The notes beneath the pieces were generated by a model. The model did no database searches and was not told the origin of the DNA. It worked only from the letters and a program-made list of their open reading frames with translations. A DNA stretch of 64,000 nt from an uncultured Mycoplasmatota bacterium. GTDB taxonomy: Bacteria; Bacillota_I; Bacilli_A; RF39; UBA660. Below, piece after piece: positions 17,866 to 26,346 of the stretch. Position numbers and translations under genes: made by a program. The first letter of the stretch is position 1. Every line of letters starts with the position of its first letter. Location: the NCBI GenBank assembly GCA_900554315.1, contig USGP01000001.1, forward strand, positions 62,001-126,000. The letters run 5' to 3'.

Positions 17866-18501
17866 ATGGAAAACATATTGGAATATGAAGATTTAATTTA
17901 TAAAATGATTGGAAGATACCATCATTTTGATAAAGAAGATTTATACCAAGTAGCAATGATTGGCTTAATGAATGCGAAAAAAAACTATAATCCAGATGAA
18001 AATACTAAGTTTTCAACTTATGCTTACTACTATATTTTAGGAGAAATTAATAATTATATATCCTCCTGTAACCCAGTGAAGATAGGCAAGGATTTACTTC
18101 GACTGAATAGTAGTCTAAATAAAGCCAAAGAAATAATGCGACAAAGATTGGAAAGGGAACCAACAACAGAAGAACTGTCTATCTTTTTAGAAGTACCACA
18201 GGAAAAAATAGAAGAAGCAGAACTTGCTACTAGACAAGTAGAAAGTCTAGATTATGCTTATGAAGAAGAACAATCTACACTATATAATAGTTTTGGAGAA
18301 CAAGATCAAAATATGACAGAAGAGGTATTAGACTTACGACAAGCTATTTCTTCACTACCACCTGAAGAACAACAACTTATTATTGCTAGATACTATGAAG
18401 GACTAACACAGCAAGAAACTAGTAGGACATTAGGTATGAGCCAAGTACAAGTATCAAGAAAAGAAACAAAAATATTACAAAAATTAAAGACAACACTATA
18501 G
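17866..18501 (+). CDS. Sporulation sigma factor of the SigF/SigG type
   Basis: A 211-residue sigma-70 family protein. Region 2 (EDLYQVAMIGLMNAKKNYNP, then FSTYAYYYILGEINNYI) has the G-E-I pattern typical of SigF/SigG. Region 3 is KAKEIMRQRLEREPTTEELS, and region 4 has LPPEEQQLIIARYYEGLTQQ with helix-turn-helix TLGMSQVQVSRKE. It is shorter than SigF or SigG of Bacillus (about 255-260). Being just after a SpoIIAA-like gene and before spoVA genes mirrors the spoIIA-spoVA order of Bacilli, favouring SigF, but SigG cannot be excluded. GGAGAG precedes the ATG. A hairpin follows the gene. Confidence 0.82.
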   Translation: MENILEYEDLIYKMIGRYHHFDKEDLYQVAMIGLMNAKKNYNPDENTKFSTYAYYYILGEINNYISSCNPVKIGKDLLRLNSSLNKAKEIMRQRLEREPTTEELSIFLEVPQEKIEEAELATRQVESLDYAYEEEQSTLYNSFGEQDQNMTEEVLDLRQAISSLPPEEQQLIIARYYEGLTQQETSRTLGMSQVQVSRKETKILQKLKTTL

Positions 18502-18512
18502 TTGTCTATTTT
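18488..18512 (+). terminator. Hairpin terminator after sigma factor
   Basis: AGACAAC and GTTGTCT stem with a 6-base loop, then ATTTTTATT; overlaps the sigma factor stop. Confidence 0.65.
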
Positions 18513-18566
18513 TATTATTTGAAATCTTCTATAAAGAAATGAGAATAAAATATAAAATACTTTTTA

Positions 18567-18595
18567 GTATGAAAAAATAAAATTAGGAAACAATA
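18567..18595 (+). promoter_or_regulatory. Possible SigF-type forespore promoter of spoVA operon
   Basis: GGAAACAATA (18586-18595) fits the GGnnAnAnT-type -10 of SigF promoters, with GTATG 14 bases upstream as a -35 candidate. The transcript start would fall very close to the ribosome site, which weakens the call. Confidence 0.3.
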
Positions 18596-18610
18596 AGAAT
18601 GGTGATAATA

Positions 18611-19054
18611 ATGAAAAACGGAAGATATGAACGAATTGCGAAAGACCATCAAGCCCCAACCAATAAATTACAAAATGCTTGTATTGCTTTTATTATAGGT
18701 GGAATAATTGGATTAATTGGAGAAGGAATCATAGAGCTATTGTGCCAGTATATTCATATATCAAGAAATAATGCAGGAACTATTATGATAGTAATCATGA
18801 TATTTATTTCCTCTCTTTCTACTGCTTTAGGATTTTTTGATAAATTAGTAACAAAATTTAAATGTGGTTTATTAATACCAATTACAGGATTTGCTCATTC
18901 CATGACGAGTGCCGCCTTAGATTATAAAAAAGAAGGACCAATTTATGGAATAGGTGCTAATATTTTTAAACTAGCTGGTTCAGTAATCTTATATGGTATT
19001 ATTGCAGCATGGTTTTTTGGAATGATTCGATACTTGTTAGGAGGTAGAATATGA
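18611..19054 (+). CDS. spoVAC: Stage V sporulation protein AC
   Basis: A 147-residue membrane protein with three to four hydrophobic segments. Motifs ITGFAHSMTSAALDYKKEG and IFKLAGSVILYGIIAAWFFG match SpoVAC, a component of the channel that moves dipicolinic acid with Ca into the spore core and releases it at germination. An ATG at 18599 (AGGAAA upstream) is also possible; ATG 18611 with GGTGAT is the preferred start and gives the family's length. It overlaps spoVAD by four bases (ATGA). Confidence 0.93.
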   Translation: MKNGRYERIAKDHQAPTNKLQNACIAFIIGGIIGLIGEGIIELLCQYIHISRNNAGTIMIVIMIFISSLSTALGFFDKLVTKFKCGLLIPITGFAHSMTSAALDYKKEGPIYGIGANIFKLAGSVILYGIIAAWFFGMIRYLLGGRI

Positions 19055-20043
19055 CTTTTACATACGATGATGTCTATGTTCAAGATACAGCAACTATAGC
19101 AGGGCCATATGAAAAAAAAGGACCATTAAAAAAGTATTTTGACAAAACTTTCAATGATTTATATTTTGATGAAGATTCTTGGGAAAAAGCAGAAATAAAA
19201 ACTGTCAAAGAAAGTTTAAAATTACTACATAAAAAAGTAGGCTTAAAGAGAAAAGAAGTAGATGTAATTTTAGGAGGAGATTTATTAAATCAAATAACAG
19301 CAACAACCTATGGTTCCTATAACTTTTCAAAATGTTTTTTAGGCTTATATGGAGCATGTTCTACATCTGTAGAAGCCATGATTTTAGGCAGTGTATTAAT
19401 TGATTCACAAAAAGCAAAAAATGCCATTGTTACCGTTTCATCACATAACATGGCTGCTGAAAAACAATTTAGAAATCCTACAGAATATGGAGCACCAAAA
19501 CCTAAAAGTGCGACTTTTACTGCAACAGGAAGTGCCTCTTTATTGTTAACACATGAAAAGACAGATATAAAAGTAGAATCTTCTACCATAGGACGAATTA
19601 TAGACTTTTGTCAAAATGATCCTAATGACATGGGAAAAGTAATGGCTCCAGCAGCAATCGATACTATAAAAAGACATCTAAAAGATTTAAATAGAAAACC
19701 AGACTACTATGATTTGATTGTAACAGGAGATTTGGGACTATATGGAAAAGAAATTGTAAAAGACTATATGTTAGAAGAATATAATATTGACTTATCTAAT
19801 AACTACAATGACTGTGGGGTAATGTTATATGATTTAAAAGAACAAGAAGAGTGTCTAGCTGGAGGTAGTGGACCAGTATGTAGTGCACTAGTAGCATTTG
19901 GTTATATATTCCATGAAATGAAAAAGAAAAATCTAAAAAGAGTTCTAATTGTCGCAACTGGTGCCTTATTCTCTCCAACTATGGTCTATCAAAAAGAAAA
20001 TATTTATTCTATTGCCAATGCAATTAGTTTGGAGGTAATCTAA
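19051..20043 (+). CDS. spoVAD: Stage V sporulation protein AD
   Basis: A 330-residue protein of thiolase-like fold, close to the usual 338. Motifs include DLLNQITATTYGSYNF, LGLYGACSTSVEAMILGS, ATFTATGSASLLLT and YNDCGVMLYD, all characteristic of SpoVAD, which binds dipicolinic acid on the outer face of the spore inner membrane. It is coupled by overlap to spoVAC upstream and by a TAATG overlap to spoVAE downstream. Confidence 0.95.
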   Translation: MTFTYDDVYVQDTATIAGPYEKKGPLKKYFDKTFNDLYFDEDSWEKAEIKTVKESLKLLHKKVGLKRKEVDVILGGDLLNQITATTYGSYNFSKCFLGLYGACSTSVEAMILGSVLIDSQKAKNAIVTVSSHNMAAEKQFRNPTEYGAPKPKSATFTATGSASLLLTHEKTDIKVESSTIGRIIDFCQNDPNDMGKVMAPAAIDTIKRHLKDLNRKPDYYDLIVTGDLGLYGKEIVKDYMLEEYNIDLSNNYNDCGVMLYDLKEQEECLAGGSGPVCSALVAFGYIFHEMKKKNLKRVLIVATGALFSPTMVYQKENIYSIANAISLEVI

Positions 20044-20393
20044 TGTTACTTGTAAATTCTTTCTTATTTTGTGGATTTGTATGTATGATTGCCCAAATTA
20101 TTTTAGATAACACAAAATTAACACCAGGACATATTACTAGCATGTTTGTTGTAATAGGAGCATTTCTAGACTCTTTTAGTTTTTATGACAAAATCATTAA
20201 AGTAGTAGGTGGCGGAGCCTTATTACCGATTACTAGTTTTGGACACTCCCTAATTCATGGTGCTTTAGCCAAAGCAAACGAATATGGAATTTTAGGTATC
20301 CTAATGGGCATGTTTGACTTAACTGCAACAGGTATCACATCAGCAATTATCTTTGCTTTTCTATTTACTTTAGTATTCAAGCCCAAAAATTAA
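20043..20393 (+). CDS. spoVAE: Stage V sporulation protein AE (AEb type)
   Basis: A 116-residue membrane protein with four hydrophobic segments; LTPGHITSMFVVIGAFLDSF and GGGALLPITSFGHSLIHGA match SpoVAEb and the related SpoVAC fold. It completes the minimal AC-AD-AE set found in many Bacillota; SpoVAA, AB and AF are not present here. Confidence 0.93.
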   Translation: MLLVNSFLFCGFVCMIAQIILDNTKLTPGHITSMFVVIGAFLDSFSFYDKIIKVVGGGALLPITSFGHSLIHGALAKANEYGILGILMGMFDLTATGITSAIIFAFLFTLVFKPKN

Positions 20394-20451
20394 AAATACC
20401 TTATCGAAATAGTAAAAACGTGTTATAGTAAAACTAGAGTAGGAGGTATAT

Positions 20452-21255
20452 ATGAAAACATTAGTAATTACAGGTAGTGCCAGAGGATTCGGTTTGGAAA
20501 TGTTAAAGCTATTTAGAAAACAAGACTTTAATACCGTTATCTGTGATGTAAACGAGGAAGCTATTACAAAGGCAAAAAAAGAATTAGAAGAAATAAAAGG
20601 AAAAGGACAAGTACTTGCTTATCAGACAGATATTACAAAAGAAGAGGAAGTACAAACATTAATAGATAATGTAAGAAAAGAAGTTAAAGAAATTGATATT
20701 TGGATTAACAATGCAGGAGTAAATCAACCAAACCAACCAATTTGGGAAGTGGATAAGAAAACAATTGACCGTCTAATTGATATAGACTTAAAAGGAACGA
20801 TTCTTTGTTCTAAGTTAATTATGAAAGTAATGATCGAACAAAAACATGGTCAAATATTCAATGTAGAAGGACATGGAAGTAATGATGCTAAAATATTAGG
20901 ATTATCTCTATATGGAACTAGTAAAAGAGCAGTTACTTACTTTACAGAAGCACTAGCATATGAAGCTGAACAATTACATACCAATGTATTGGTAGGCAAA
21001 ATAACTCCAGGTATTATGATAACAAACTTTATCCATACAGCATTAGGAGATGGAGAGCATATAGAGTTAGATGAAAAGACAAAGAAAGTATATAACATAC
21101 TAGGAGATTATCCAGAGACAATTGCAAATTTCATGGTCGATAAAATAATTCATAATGATAAGAATAATGTAAAATTTACTTGGTTAACCAATAGAAAAGC
21201 AGCATGGAGATTTATGACATCAGGTTTTAATAAAAGAGACTTTTTTAAAGACTAA
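20452..21255 (+). CDS. Short-chain dehydrogenase/reductase
   Basis: A 267-residue classical SDR with the nucleotide-binding ITGSARGFGLEM, the NNAGVNQP motif and the active-site YGTSK. The catalytic Ser lies in the stretch VEGHGSND. In the cofactor region D follows beta-2 (VICDVNEE), which suggests NAD(H) preference. The C-terminus (about residues 225-267) is basic and aromatic. AGGAGG precedes the ATG. Substrate cannot be predicted. Confidence 0.88.
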   Translation: MKTLVITGSARGFGLEMLKLFRKQDFNTVICDVNEEAITKAKKELEEIKGKGQVLAYQTDITKEEEVQTLIDNVRKEVKEIDIWINNAGVNQPNQPIWEVDKKTIDRLIDIDLKGTILCSKLIMKVMIEQKHGQIFNVEGHGSNDAKILGLSLYGTSKRAVTYFTEALAYEAEQLHTNVLVGKITPGIMITNFIHTALGDGEHIELDEKTKKVYNILGDYPETIANFMVDKIIHNDKNNVKFTWLTNRKAAWRFMTSGFNKRDFFKD

Positions 21256-21277
21256 ACTACTTTATAGTAGCTTTTTT
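21256..21277 (+). terminator. Rho-independent terminator
   Basis: CTACT-TTAT-AGTAG followed by C and six T. Confidence 0.7.
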
Positions 21278-21287
21278 CTTATTATAA

Positions 21288-21296
21288 TGTTATAAT
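21288..21296 (+). promoter_or_regulatory. Extended -10 promoter element
   Basis: TGTTATAAT lies 22 bases before the start of the 243-residue unknown gene. Confidence 0.5.
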
Positions 21297-21318
21297 ATAG
21301 CCCAAAAGGCGTGATAAT

Positions 21319-22050
21319 ATGAATGGTTTAGAAAAATTAAAAAAGAGCGAGTTAGAAGAATTATCTAAATTATTAAAAGAAGACCCTAAAAAGTTACAAG
21401 AAGAAATCACTAATCGTTTAGCTTTTCTACAAAGCCAAAAAGCAAAAGCCACAAAAGAAAATTATTCTAGTGGTAGAAATCCATATTATGCTACAGAATT
21501 TGAATATCAAGTAAATTCCTTTTTGCAACAAATACAAATACAAGAAATTCCTTTCTTAAGGCAAACTTTTTCTAGCTATATTAATATTATGATAGAAAAT
21601 TTTACAAGGAAAAATCCTAATAATCTTCCAACCTTATCCACTTTAGATGATGCTTTTCAAGGAATATTTAAAAGAAGTATTTATGAAGATGAATACAATA
21701 CATTAAATTATATCAAAACATATTTTTACTATTTAAAAGGAATTGGACAAGACTTATCAAAAGAACAAATAATAGAAGGATGGGATAGAAAAAAGAAAAT
21801 TGTAACACCTATGTTACCAGAAATAGCAGCTTATCTTTATGATATAACAGAAAAAACGCCATTGAAATCATCGGTATCTAATGCCTCTCTTCATAGGTTA
21901 ATGATAAAAACGCCAAGGGATATATTAACTAGAAATGAAAGAATGTTACTAGATGCAATTGCATTTGGAAGTGATGAAGATAAATTAAGAGAGGGAAACT
22001 TTGAAGATGCCAAAAGATTAATTTATTTACCCAAAACAAAAAGAAAATAA
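21319..22050 (+). CDS. Unknown cytoplasmic protein, mostly helical
   Basis: A 243-residue protein without signal peptide or membrane segment, rich in Lys and Glu at the N-terminus (EKLKKSELEELSKLLKEDPK, likely coiled coil). Middle and C-terminal parts contain IPFLRQTFSSYINIMIENF and TPRDILTRNERMLLDAIAF. I recognise no family. It stands alone, with its own promoter and a bidirectional terminator. Confidence 0.65.
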   Translation: MNGLEKLKKSELEELSKLLKEDPKKLQEEITNRLAFLQSQKAKATKENYSSGRNPYYATEFEYQVNSFLQQIQIQEIPFLRQTFSSYINIMIENFTRKNPNNLPTLSTLDDAFQGIFKRSIYEDEYNTLNYIKTYFYYLKGIGQDLSKEQIIEGWDRKKKIVTPMLPEIAAYLYDITEKTPLKSSVSNASLHRLMIKTPRDILTRNERMLLDAIAFGSDEDKLREGNFEDAKRLIYLPKTKRK

Positions 22051-22075
22051 AAAAACTGACCATCGTCAGTTTTTA
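22050..22075. terminator. Bidirectional terminator
   Basis: AAAAACTGAC-CATC-GTCAGTTTTT between convergent genes. Confidence 0.8.
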
Positions 22076-22372
22076 TTGTCTAGACAATTCAATAATCAAA
22101 TCCATATCATCATCTTTAGCCATAATATTTTTATGAGTTTCACCACATTTTTCACAACGATATAAAATTTTATAAGTATCTTTAAATTTTTCAATTCCAA
22201 TTGGTTTTAGTAACCCTTTACAAGTATTTTTTCTGTCTCCAGGCATAATATCTACATGCTTAGAATAAAGACAAAAAGGGCAATGATCACGAGCAGTATA
22301 ACCTAAAGGTAAAACCTTATTGCCACAATTTTCACAAATAAATTCTTCGTCTCTCATCGTAAAATTTTTCAT
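22073..22372 (-). CDS. RNHCP-domain zinc-ribbon-like protein
   Basis: A 99-residue protein with four Cys pairs: FICENCGNKV, ARDHCPFCLYSKHVD, NTCKGLL and YRCEKCGETH. The segment around RDHCPFCLYSKHVDIMPGDR is the hallmark of the RNHCP family (the R-N-H-C-P name motif appears as ARDHCP here). The Cys arrangement suggests zinc binding; function unknown. Start ATG at 22372 has GGTGATATT upstream. A divergent scpA promoter lies next to its own extended -10 (22392-22400). Confidence 0.85.
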   Translation of the reverse strand: MKNFTMRDEEFICENCGNKVLPLGYTARDHCPFCLYSKHVDIMPGDRKNTCKGLLKPIGIEKFKDTYKILYRCEKCGETHKNIMAKDDDMDLIIELSRQ

Positions 22373-22391
22373 AATATCACCAACTGTCCTT

Positions 22392-22400
22392 ATTATAACA
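22392..22400 (-). promoter_or_regulatory. Extended -10 promoter (minus strand) of the RNHCP gene
   Basis: TGTTATAAT on the minus strand, 20 bases upstream of the RNHCP start. Confidence 0.5.
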
Positions 22401-22409
22401 GGAAACAAA

Positions 22410-22438
22410 TTGAAAAAAAAGAAGCTTTTTGCTATAAT
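22410..22438 (+). promoter_or_regulatory. Sigma-A promoter of scpAB
   Basis: TTGAAA, 17 bases, TATAAT preceded by TGC; the best promoter match in the window, 31 bases before scpA. Confidence 0.78.
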
Positions 22439-22469
22439 GGAAAAGAAAATGGTAGACGGAAGTGATAGT

Positions 22470-23192
22470 ATGAACATAAAAATTAATGAGTTTGAAGGTC
22501 CACTAGATTTATTACTTCACTTAATAAAAGAAAATAAAATGGACATCATGAATATAGAAGTAGAGAAAATAACAGAACAATATATTAATTATTTGAATGA
22601 ACAAGAAAAGATGAATCTAGAAATAGCTAGTGAATACTTAGTAATGGCTTCTGAATTATTAGAATTAAAATCAAAATTATTACTTCCAAATTCAAAACAA
22701 GAAGAAGATTCTACGGAAGAGGAAGCGGATCCAAGGGAAGAATTAGTAAATAGATTATTAGAATATCAAGCTTATAAAGAAATAACAAAAGTATTAAAAG
22801 AAAAAGAAGAGTTACGAAAAGAAATTTATACAAAATCTCCAGAAAATATTAAACAATATGTAGAAGAAGATACCAAATTATCCTCTGATATCACTTTGGA
22901 TGATTTAGTAGAAGCATTTAAAAAATATTTGGAGAGAAAAAAAGAATCAAAACCATTAAAAACAAAAGTAACAACCAATGAAATTAGTGTTTCATCTAGA
23001 AGATTAGAAATTAAAAGTATTTTAAAAGAAAAACCAAGAGTATCTTTCTTTGAATTGTTTCCAGTATTTAATAAGGAATATATAGTCGCAACATTTCTAG
23101 CTATTTTAGAAATGGCCAAAAATAAAGAATTAGAAATTACTCAGGAAAGAAACTTCGATGATATTATATGTGAGGTGCGGGATGAAAAATAA
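22470..23192 (+). CDS. scpA: Segregation and condensation protein A (kleisin)
   Basis: A 240-residue kleisin subunit of the SMC-ScpAB condensin complex. The N-terminus has the signature FEGPLDLLLHLIKENKMDI, followed by YLVMASELLELKSKLLLP, a charged linker, and a C-terminal winged-helix segment (VSFFELFPVFNKEYIVATFLAILEMA) that binds the SMC head. The frame is open upstream, but the promoter's -10 and the GGAAGTGAT site fix the start at 22470. scpB overlaps the 3' end by 11 bases. Confidence 0.96.
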   Translation: MNIKINEFEGPLDLLLHLIKENKMDIMNIEVEKITEQYINYLNEQEKMNLEIASEYLVMASELLELKSKLLLPNSKQEEDSTEEEADPREELVNRLLEYQAYKEITKVLKEKEELRKEIYTKSPENIKQYVEEDTKLSSDITLDDLVEAFKKYLERKKESKPLKTKVTTNEISVSSRRLEIKSILKEKPRVSFFELFPVFNKEYIVATFLAILEMAKNKELEITQERNFDDIICEVRDEK

Positions 23193-23757
23193 AGCAGTAT
23201 TAGAAGGATTATTATTTGTAGTAGGAGAAGACGGATTAACGTTAGATCAAATAGAAGAAGTATTAGAAATAACAGAAGAAGAAGTAAAAGCTTTAGTAAA
23301 TGATTTAAAACAAAGTTATGAAGCAGAAGATAGAGGCCTAAGAATAGATTTTTTAGGAAATAGATTAAAATTAACAACAAAATTTGAACATAGAGAATAT
23401 TATCAAAAACTATTAGAAAATCCAGAAACCAATATTTTAAGCCAAGCTGCTTTAGAAACACTAGCAATCATCGCATATAATGAACCTGTTACCAGAATGC
23501 AAGTAGATAAAATAAGAGGAGTAAGTAGTAGTCAAATGATTCGAAAATTAGTTGCGAAAGGATTAATAAAAGAATCGGGTAGAAGTGATTTACCAGGAAG
23601 ACCTATTCTCTATGAAACAACAAATGATTTCCTAGATTATTTTGGATTAAAAAATATCGAAGAATTACCAGATATGGAAAAATATATTGAAGAGGCCGAA
23701 GAAGAGGTAGATGAAGAAAAAGATTTATACACATCAAAATATAAAGAAGAACAATAA
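23182..23757 (+). CDS. scpB: Segregation and condensation protein B
   Basis: A 191-residue double winged-helix protein with the family motifs LEGLLFVVGEDGL, LSQAALETLAIIAYNEPVTR, the RGVSSSQMIRKLVAKGLI region and GRPILYETTNDFLDYFGL. It works with ScpA and SMC in chromosome organisation. The frame extends upstream into scpA, but GAGGTG places the start at 23182. The acidic tail (about 20 residues) is typical. Confidence 0.96.
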   Translation: MKNKAVLEGLLFVVGEDGLTLDQIEEVLEITEEEVKALVNDLKQSYEAEDRGLRIDFLGNRLKLTTKFEHREYYQKLLENPETNILSQAALETLAIIAYNEPVTRMQVDKIRGVSSSQMIRKLVAKGLIKESGRSDLPGRPILYETTNDFLDYFGLKNIEELPDMEKYIEEAEEEVDEEKDLYTSKYKEEQ

Positions 23758-23794
23758 AAGACCTAATGCGTTTTACCAGCACTAGGTCTTTTTA
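23757..23794. terminator. Bidirectional terminator after scpB
   Basis: AAAGACCTA and TAGGTCTTT stem with T-run on one side and A-run on the other; the stop codon of the minus-strand gene lies in the loop region. Confidence 0.75.
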
Positions 23795-24227
23795 ATATCT
23801 CTTCATAAACTTCCCCTAAACTTACTTCTTCTTCTTCCTCATTAAAGTTTTTAGGATTAACTTTTAAAATATGCATCGTGTATTGAGAAGAAACAATAGA
23901 ATATAAATCAATAACAGAAGAAAGTTGTGCATCTGTTAACTGTTCCAAAGAGTTAATAAACAAATGCCCATCTAAAAACTTTCTGTCTCCAGAAGTGCAT
24001 CCTTGATAAGGAAGAATTTGAAAATCATCCAACAAAATTCCACACAAGACTGCAAGATTTGTCTCTTGACGAATACCATCTGCATTCATTCCTATTTTTT
24101 GATATTCTTCCTGTATAATTCTTTGATAAAAAGGAGCATGATTTTCTTCATCCTCTTTCATAACTGAAATTGTTCCATCTGGTCTAATAACAAGTCCAGG
24201 AGTAAAAGGATTAATTTCTTGTTTCAT
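23763..24227 (-). CDS. Unknown small soluble protein
   Basis: A 154-residue acidic protein without signal peptide or membrane segment. Visible segments are NPFTPGLVIRPDGTISVMK, LPYQGCTSGDRKFLDGHLF and a C-terminal acidic stretch (NEEEEEVSLGEVYEEI). GGTGATAAT precedes the ATG, and TGATATAAT about 15 bases further upstream on the minus strand can serve as -10. I recognise no family. Confidence 0.6.
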   Translation of the reverse strand: MKQEINPFTPGLVIRPDGTISVMKEDEENHAPFYQRIIQEEYQKIGMNADGIRQETNLAVLCGILLDDFQILPYQGCTSGDRKFLDGHLFINSLEQLTDAQLSSVIDLYSIVSSQYTMHILKVNPKNFNEEEEEVSLGEVYEEILKRPSAGKTH

Positions 24228-24293
24228 ATTATCACCAAAACAATTATATCAAAAAAATAAAAAATAAGATATACTATAAGTGTAGGTGATAAT

Positions 24294-25241
24294 ATGGAAG
24301 AACAACAAATAAAAAAATATAGAAACAAATTAATTGTATATGAATCTATAGCAAAAAACTTCAGTATAGCATCAATTTTTATATTATGTACAATGATTAC
24401 TTCTAACTTAATTCCAGTAGTGATGATGAACGGATGGCAAGGACCACTAAGTGATAAATTCACGATGTCATCATGCATTGCAGCAATTGCATTCATGATT
24501 TTATTCTTATTTCTATGCCTTCTATTTAACTTAATTTTTGATCATTCAAAATACTGGGATAAGATTCCAAAAGAAGAAAAGAGAAAAGTAGAATTATACA
24601 ACTATTCCCAACTAAGTAACTTTCAAAAAATAATTACCAAAATCCCATTTATTTTTACAATAATATTTGCTATTGTAACAGCATACATTGGAATTGAAAT
24701 AACAAAGTTAGATAAAAGTAATATAATACATAGAAGATATGAAATCGTAAACAAAACTTTAAAAATATATCAAGAATATCATCCAGAGTTAAAAAATATT
24801 TATAGTTTAGACAACCAAAATAAAACATATGAACCATCTTATGCTAATATTTTATTGGATAATAATATAGAAGTTTCATTAGACTTTAACAAGACTAAAA
24901 AAATGATAGAAGACGTAGAATATAGTATGACAACAGAAAATCTTACCGAAGAAAATTTAGGAGAAGTAATAGATTTAATGATAGATCAATTACCAATAAT
25001 ACATAATGATATAAAAAATTTAAAAAACTATTTAAAAACACCAAATATCACAAAAGTAAATATTGTATTTACAGACCAAGAAAAAAATGACTTGATAGAA
25101 ATAATTAAAAAAATAATAAATAAAGAAACAGAATACGAATCAATAGAAATACCAATAAACAATATTCCTAATTTGTATTGTCAAAGAACATTTGTTGAAA
25201 TAGACAATAATAAAATAACATTTACAACTTCAATAGAATAA
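24294..25241 (+). CDS. Unknown membrane protein with helical C-terminal domain
   Basis: A 315-residue protein with three hydrophobic segments (about residues 20-45, 62-88, 118-140) followed by about 170 polar residues rich in Lys, Asn and Ile that look helical. GGTGATAAT precedes the ATG. No family recognised; no clear functional link to the neighbours. Confidence 0.6.
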   Translation: MEEQQIKKYRNKLIVYESIAKNFSIASIFILCTMITSNLIPVVMMNGWQGPLSDKFTMSSCIAAIAFMILFLFLCLLFNLIFDHSKYWDKIPKEEKRKVELYNYSQLSNFQKIITKIPFIFTIIFAIVTAYIGIEITKLDKSNIIHRRYEIVNKTLKIYQEYHPELKNIYSLDNQNKTYEPSYANILLDNNIEVSLDFNKTKKMIEDVEYSMTTENLTEENLGEVIDLMIDQLPIIHNDIKNLKNYLKTPNITKVNIVFTDQEKNDLIEIIKKIINKETEYESIEIPINNIPNLYCQRTFVEIDNNKITFTTSIE

Positions 25242-25264
25242 AAGCACGTTTGTGTTTTTTTTCT
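25240..25264 (+). terminator. Rho-independent terminator
   Basis: AAAAGCAC and GTGTTTTT pair around a 4-base loop, followed by T. Confidence 0.6.
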
Positions 25265-25284
25265 TTGAAAAAATAAAAAAAATA

Positions 25285-25312
25285 TAGAAATTATAAAAAT
25301 CTATGTTATAAT
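25285..25312 (+). promoter_or_regulatory. tRNA gene promoter
   Basis: TAGAAA, 16 bases, TATAAT with TGT before it; transcription would start just upstream of the tRNA at 25325. Confidence 0.6.
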
Positions 25313-25324
25313 CTTATATGTAAT

Positions 25325-25411
25325 GCCTGTGTGGCGGAATTGGTAGACGCGCTGGACTCAAAATCCAGTGTTAGCGATAACGTGTCGGTTCGAGTCCGAC
25401 CACAGGCACCA
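25325..25411 (+). tRNA. tRNA-Leu (anticodon CAA)
   Basis: An 87-base tRNA with acceptor stem GCCTGTG/CACAGGC, encoded CCA end, anticodon stem CTGGA/TCCAG around loop CTCAAAA (anticodon CAA, decoding UUG), a long variable arm as in Leu tRNAs, and the T-loop GTTCGAGTC. It is flanked by its own promoter and terminator. Confidence 0.97.
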
Positions 25412-25422
25412 TATTTAGAAAT

Positions 25423-25448
25423 AAAACTACTTTTTAAGTAGTTTTTTA
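25423..25448 (+). terminator. Rho-independent terminator of tRNA-Leu
   Basis: AAAACTAC and GTAGTTTT stem with a T-rich loop and T-run. Confidence 0.8.
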
Positions 25449-25500
25449 TTTTGTATAAAAAGAAAGAATGATAAGATAATAACAAGAAAGGAAGAATAAT

Positions 25501-26337
25501 ATGCTACTTTATAAAAATACATTTGATAATATAAAGACAGAAAATCATAACTTTCCTGTAGAAGACCAATATTATGCTACTGATACAATGGCAATTGTTG
25601 CAGATGGTATTACAAGAGATCCAGTAGGAGTTTTTGATTTATCAAGTATTAGCAACGAAGAATTTATTAAAAAATACCCACGCCCTAGTGGAGCAGAGCT
25701 AGCAGCAAAAACAATTTGTGACACGTATAAAAAATCTTCAGGCACTCCAAAAGAACGATTAATTCGATGCAATCAAGCGGTAAAAGCATTAAATGACAGA
25801 TATATTGCCACATGTGATTATTTACAAAATGATTATTATGGAGCTGTTGCTGCTGCAGTAATCATACAAGAAAACACTCTATATTATGCCTATATCTGTG
25901 ATTGTGGGGTTATTATTTATGACAAAGAAGGAAATATAAAATTTCAAACAGAAGATGATAAAACAAAATATAGTGATTCCTATATCAACAAAATAGGCAT
26001 TCCTTGGGATTTACCAGAATCAAGAGTGATTGTAAGAAGAGATTATAGAAACAATCCAGAAAACATCCAAGATGGTCATTGCGTATCTTATGGAGCCCTA
26101 ACAGGAGAAGACACCGCAATTCAGTTTATTCAAAGTGGAACACAACCATTATCCTCAGGAGACCTAGTGGTCGTATATAGTGATGGTATCAGTAACTTTC
26201 TTCATGAACCAAATTTTATTAATAAACTTTTAAATTTCAATAGCCAAGAATTAGAAGAATATATGAATACTCAAGCATCAACCGACTATAGTAAATATGG
26301 AAAAGAGAAAACTTTAGTATTACTAAAAAAAGAATAG
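25501..26337 (+). CDS. PP2C-like serine/threonine phosphatase
   Basis: A 278-residue protein with a weak but ordered PP2C pattern: early Asp-Gly (AIVADGITRDPVG, metal ligands), the central strand pair YGAVAAAVIIQENTLYYAYICDCG in the place of the usual GSTA...VGDS segment, and the late GDLVVVYSDGISNFL with the metal-binding Asp. The usual G-D-S-R is C-D-C-G, so the active site is atypical. A compact HTH-WYL regulator follows nine bases after the stop, suggesting co-expression. The phosphatase assignment is inference from motif order. Confidence 0.7.
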   Translation: MLLYKNTFDNIKTENHNFPVEDQYYATDTMAIVADGITRDPVGVFDLSSISNEEFIKKYPRPSGAELAAKTICDTYKKSSGTPKERLIRCNQAVKALNDRYIATCDYLQNDYYGAVAAAVIIQENTLYYAYICDCGVIIYDKEGNIKFQTEDDKTKYSDSYINKIGIPWDLPESRVIVRRDYRNNPENIQDGHCVSYGALTGEDTAIQFIQSGTQPLSSGDLVVVYSDGISNFLHEPNFINKLLNFNSQELEEYMNTQASTDYSKYGKEKTLVLLKKE

Positions 26338-26346
26338 GAAATAACA

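Noticed and set aside
22320..22469. N-terminal extension of ScpA
   Set aside because: The extension is antisense to the RNHCP gene and spans the promoter; the family motif begins right after ATG 22470.
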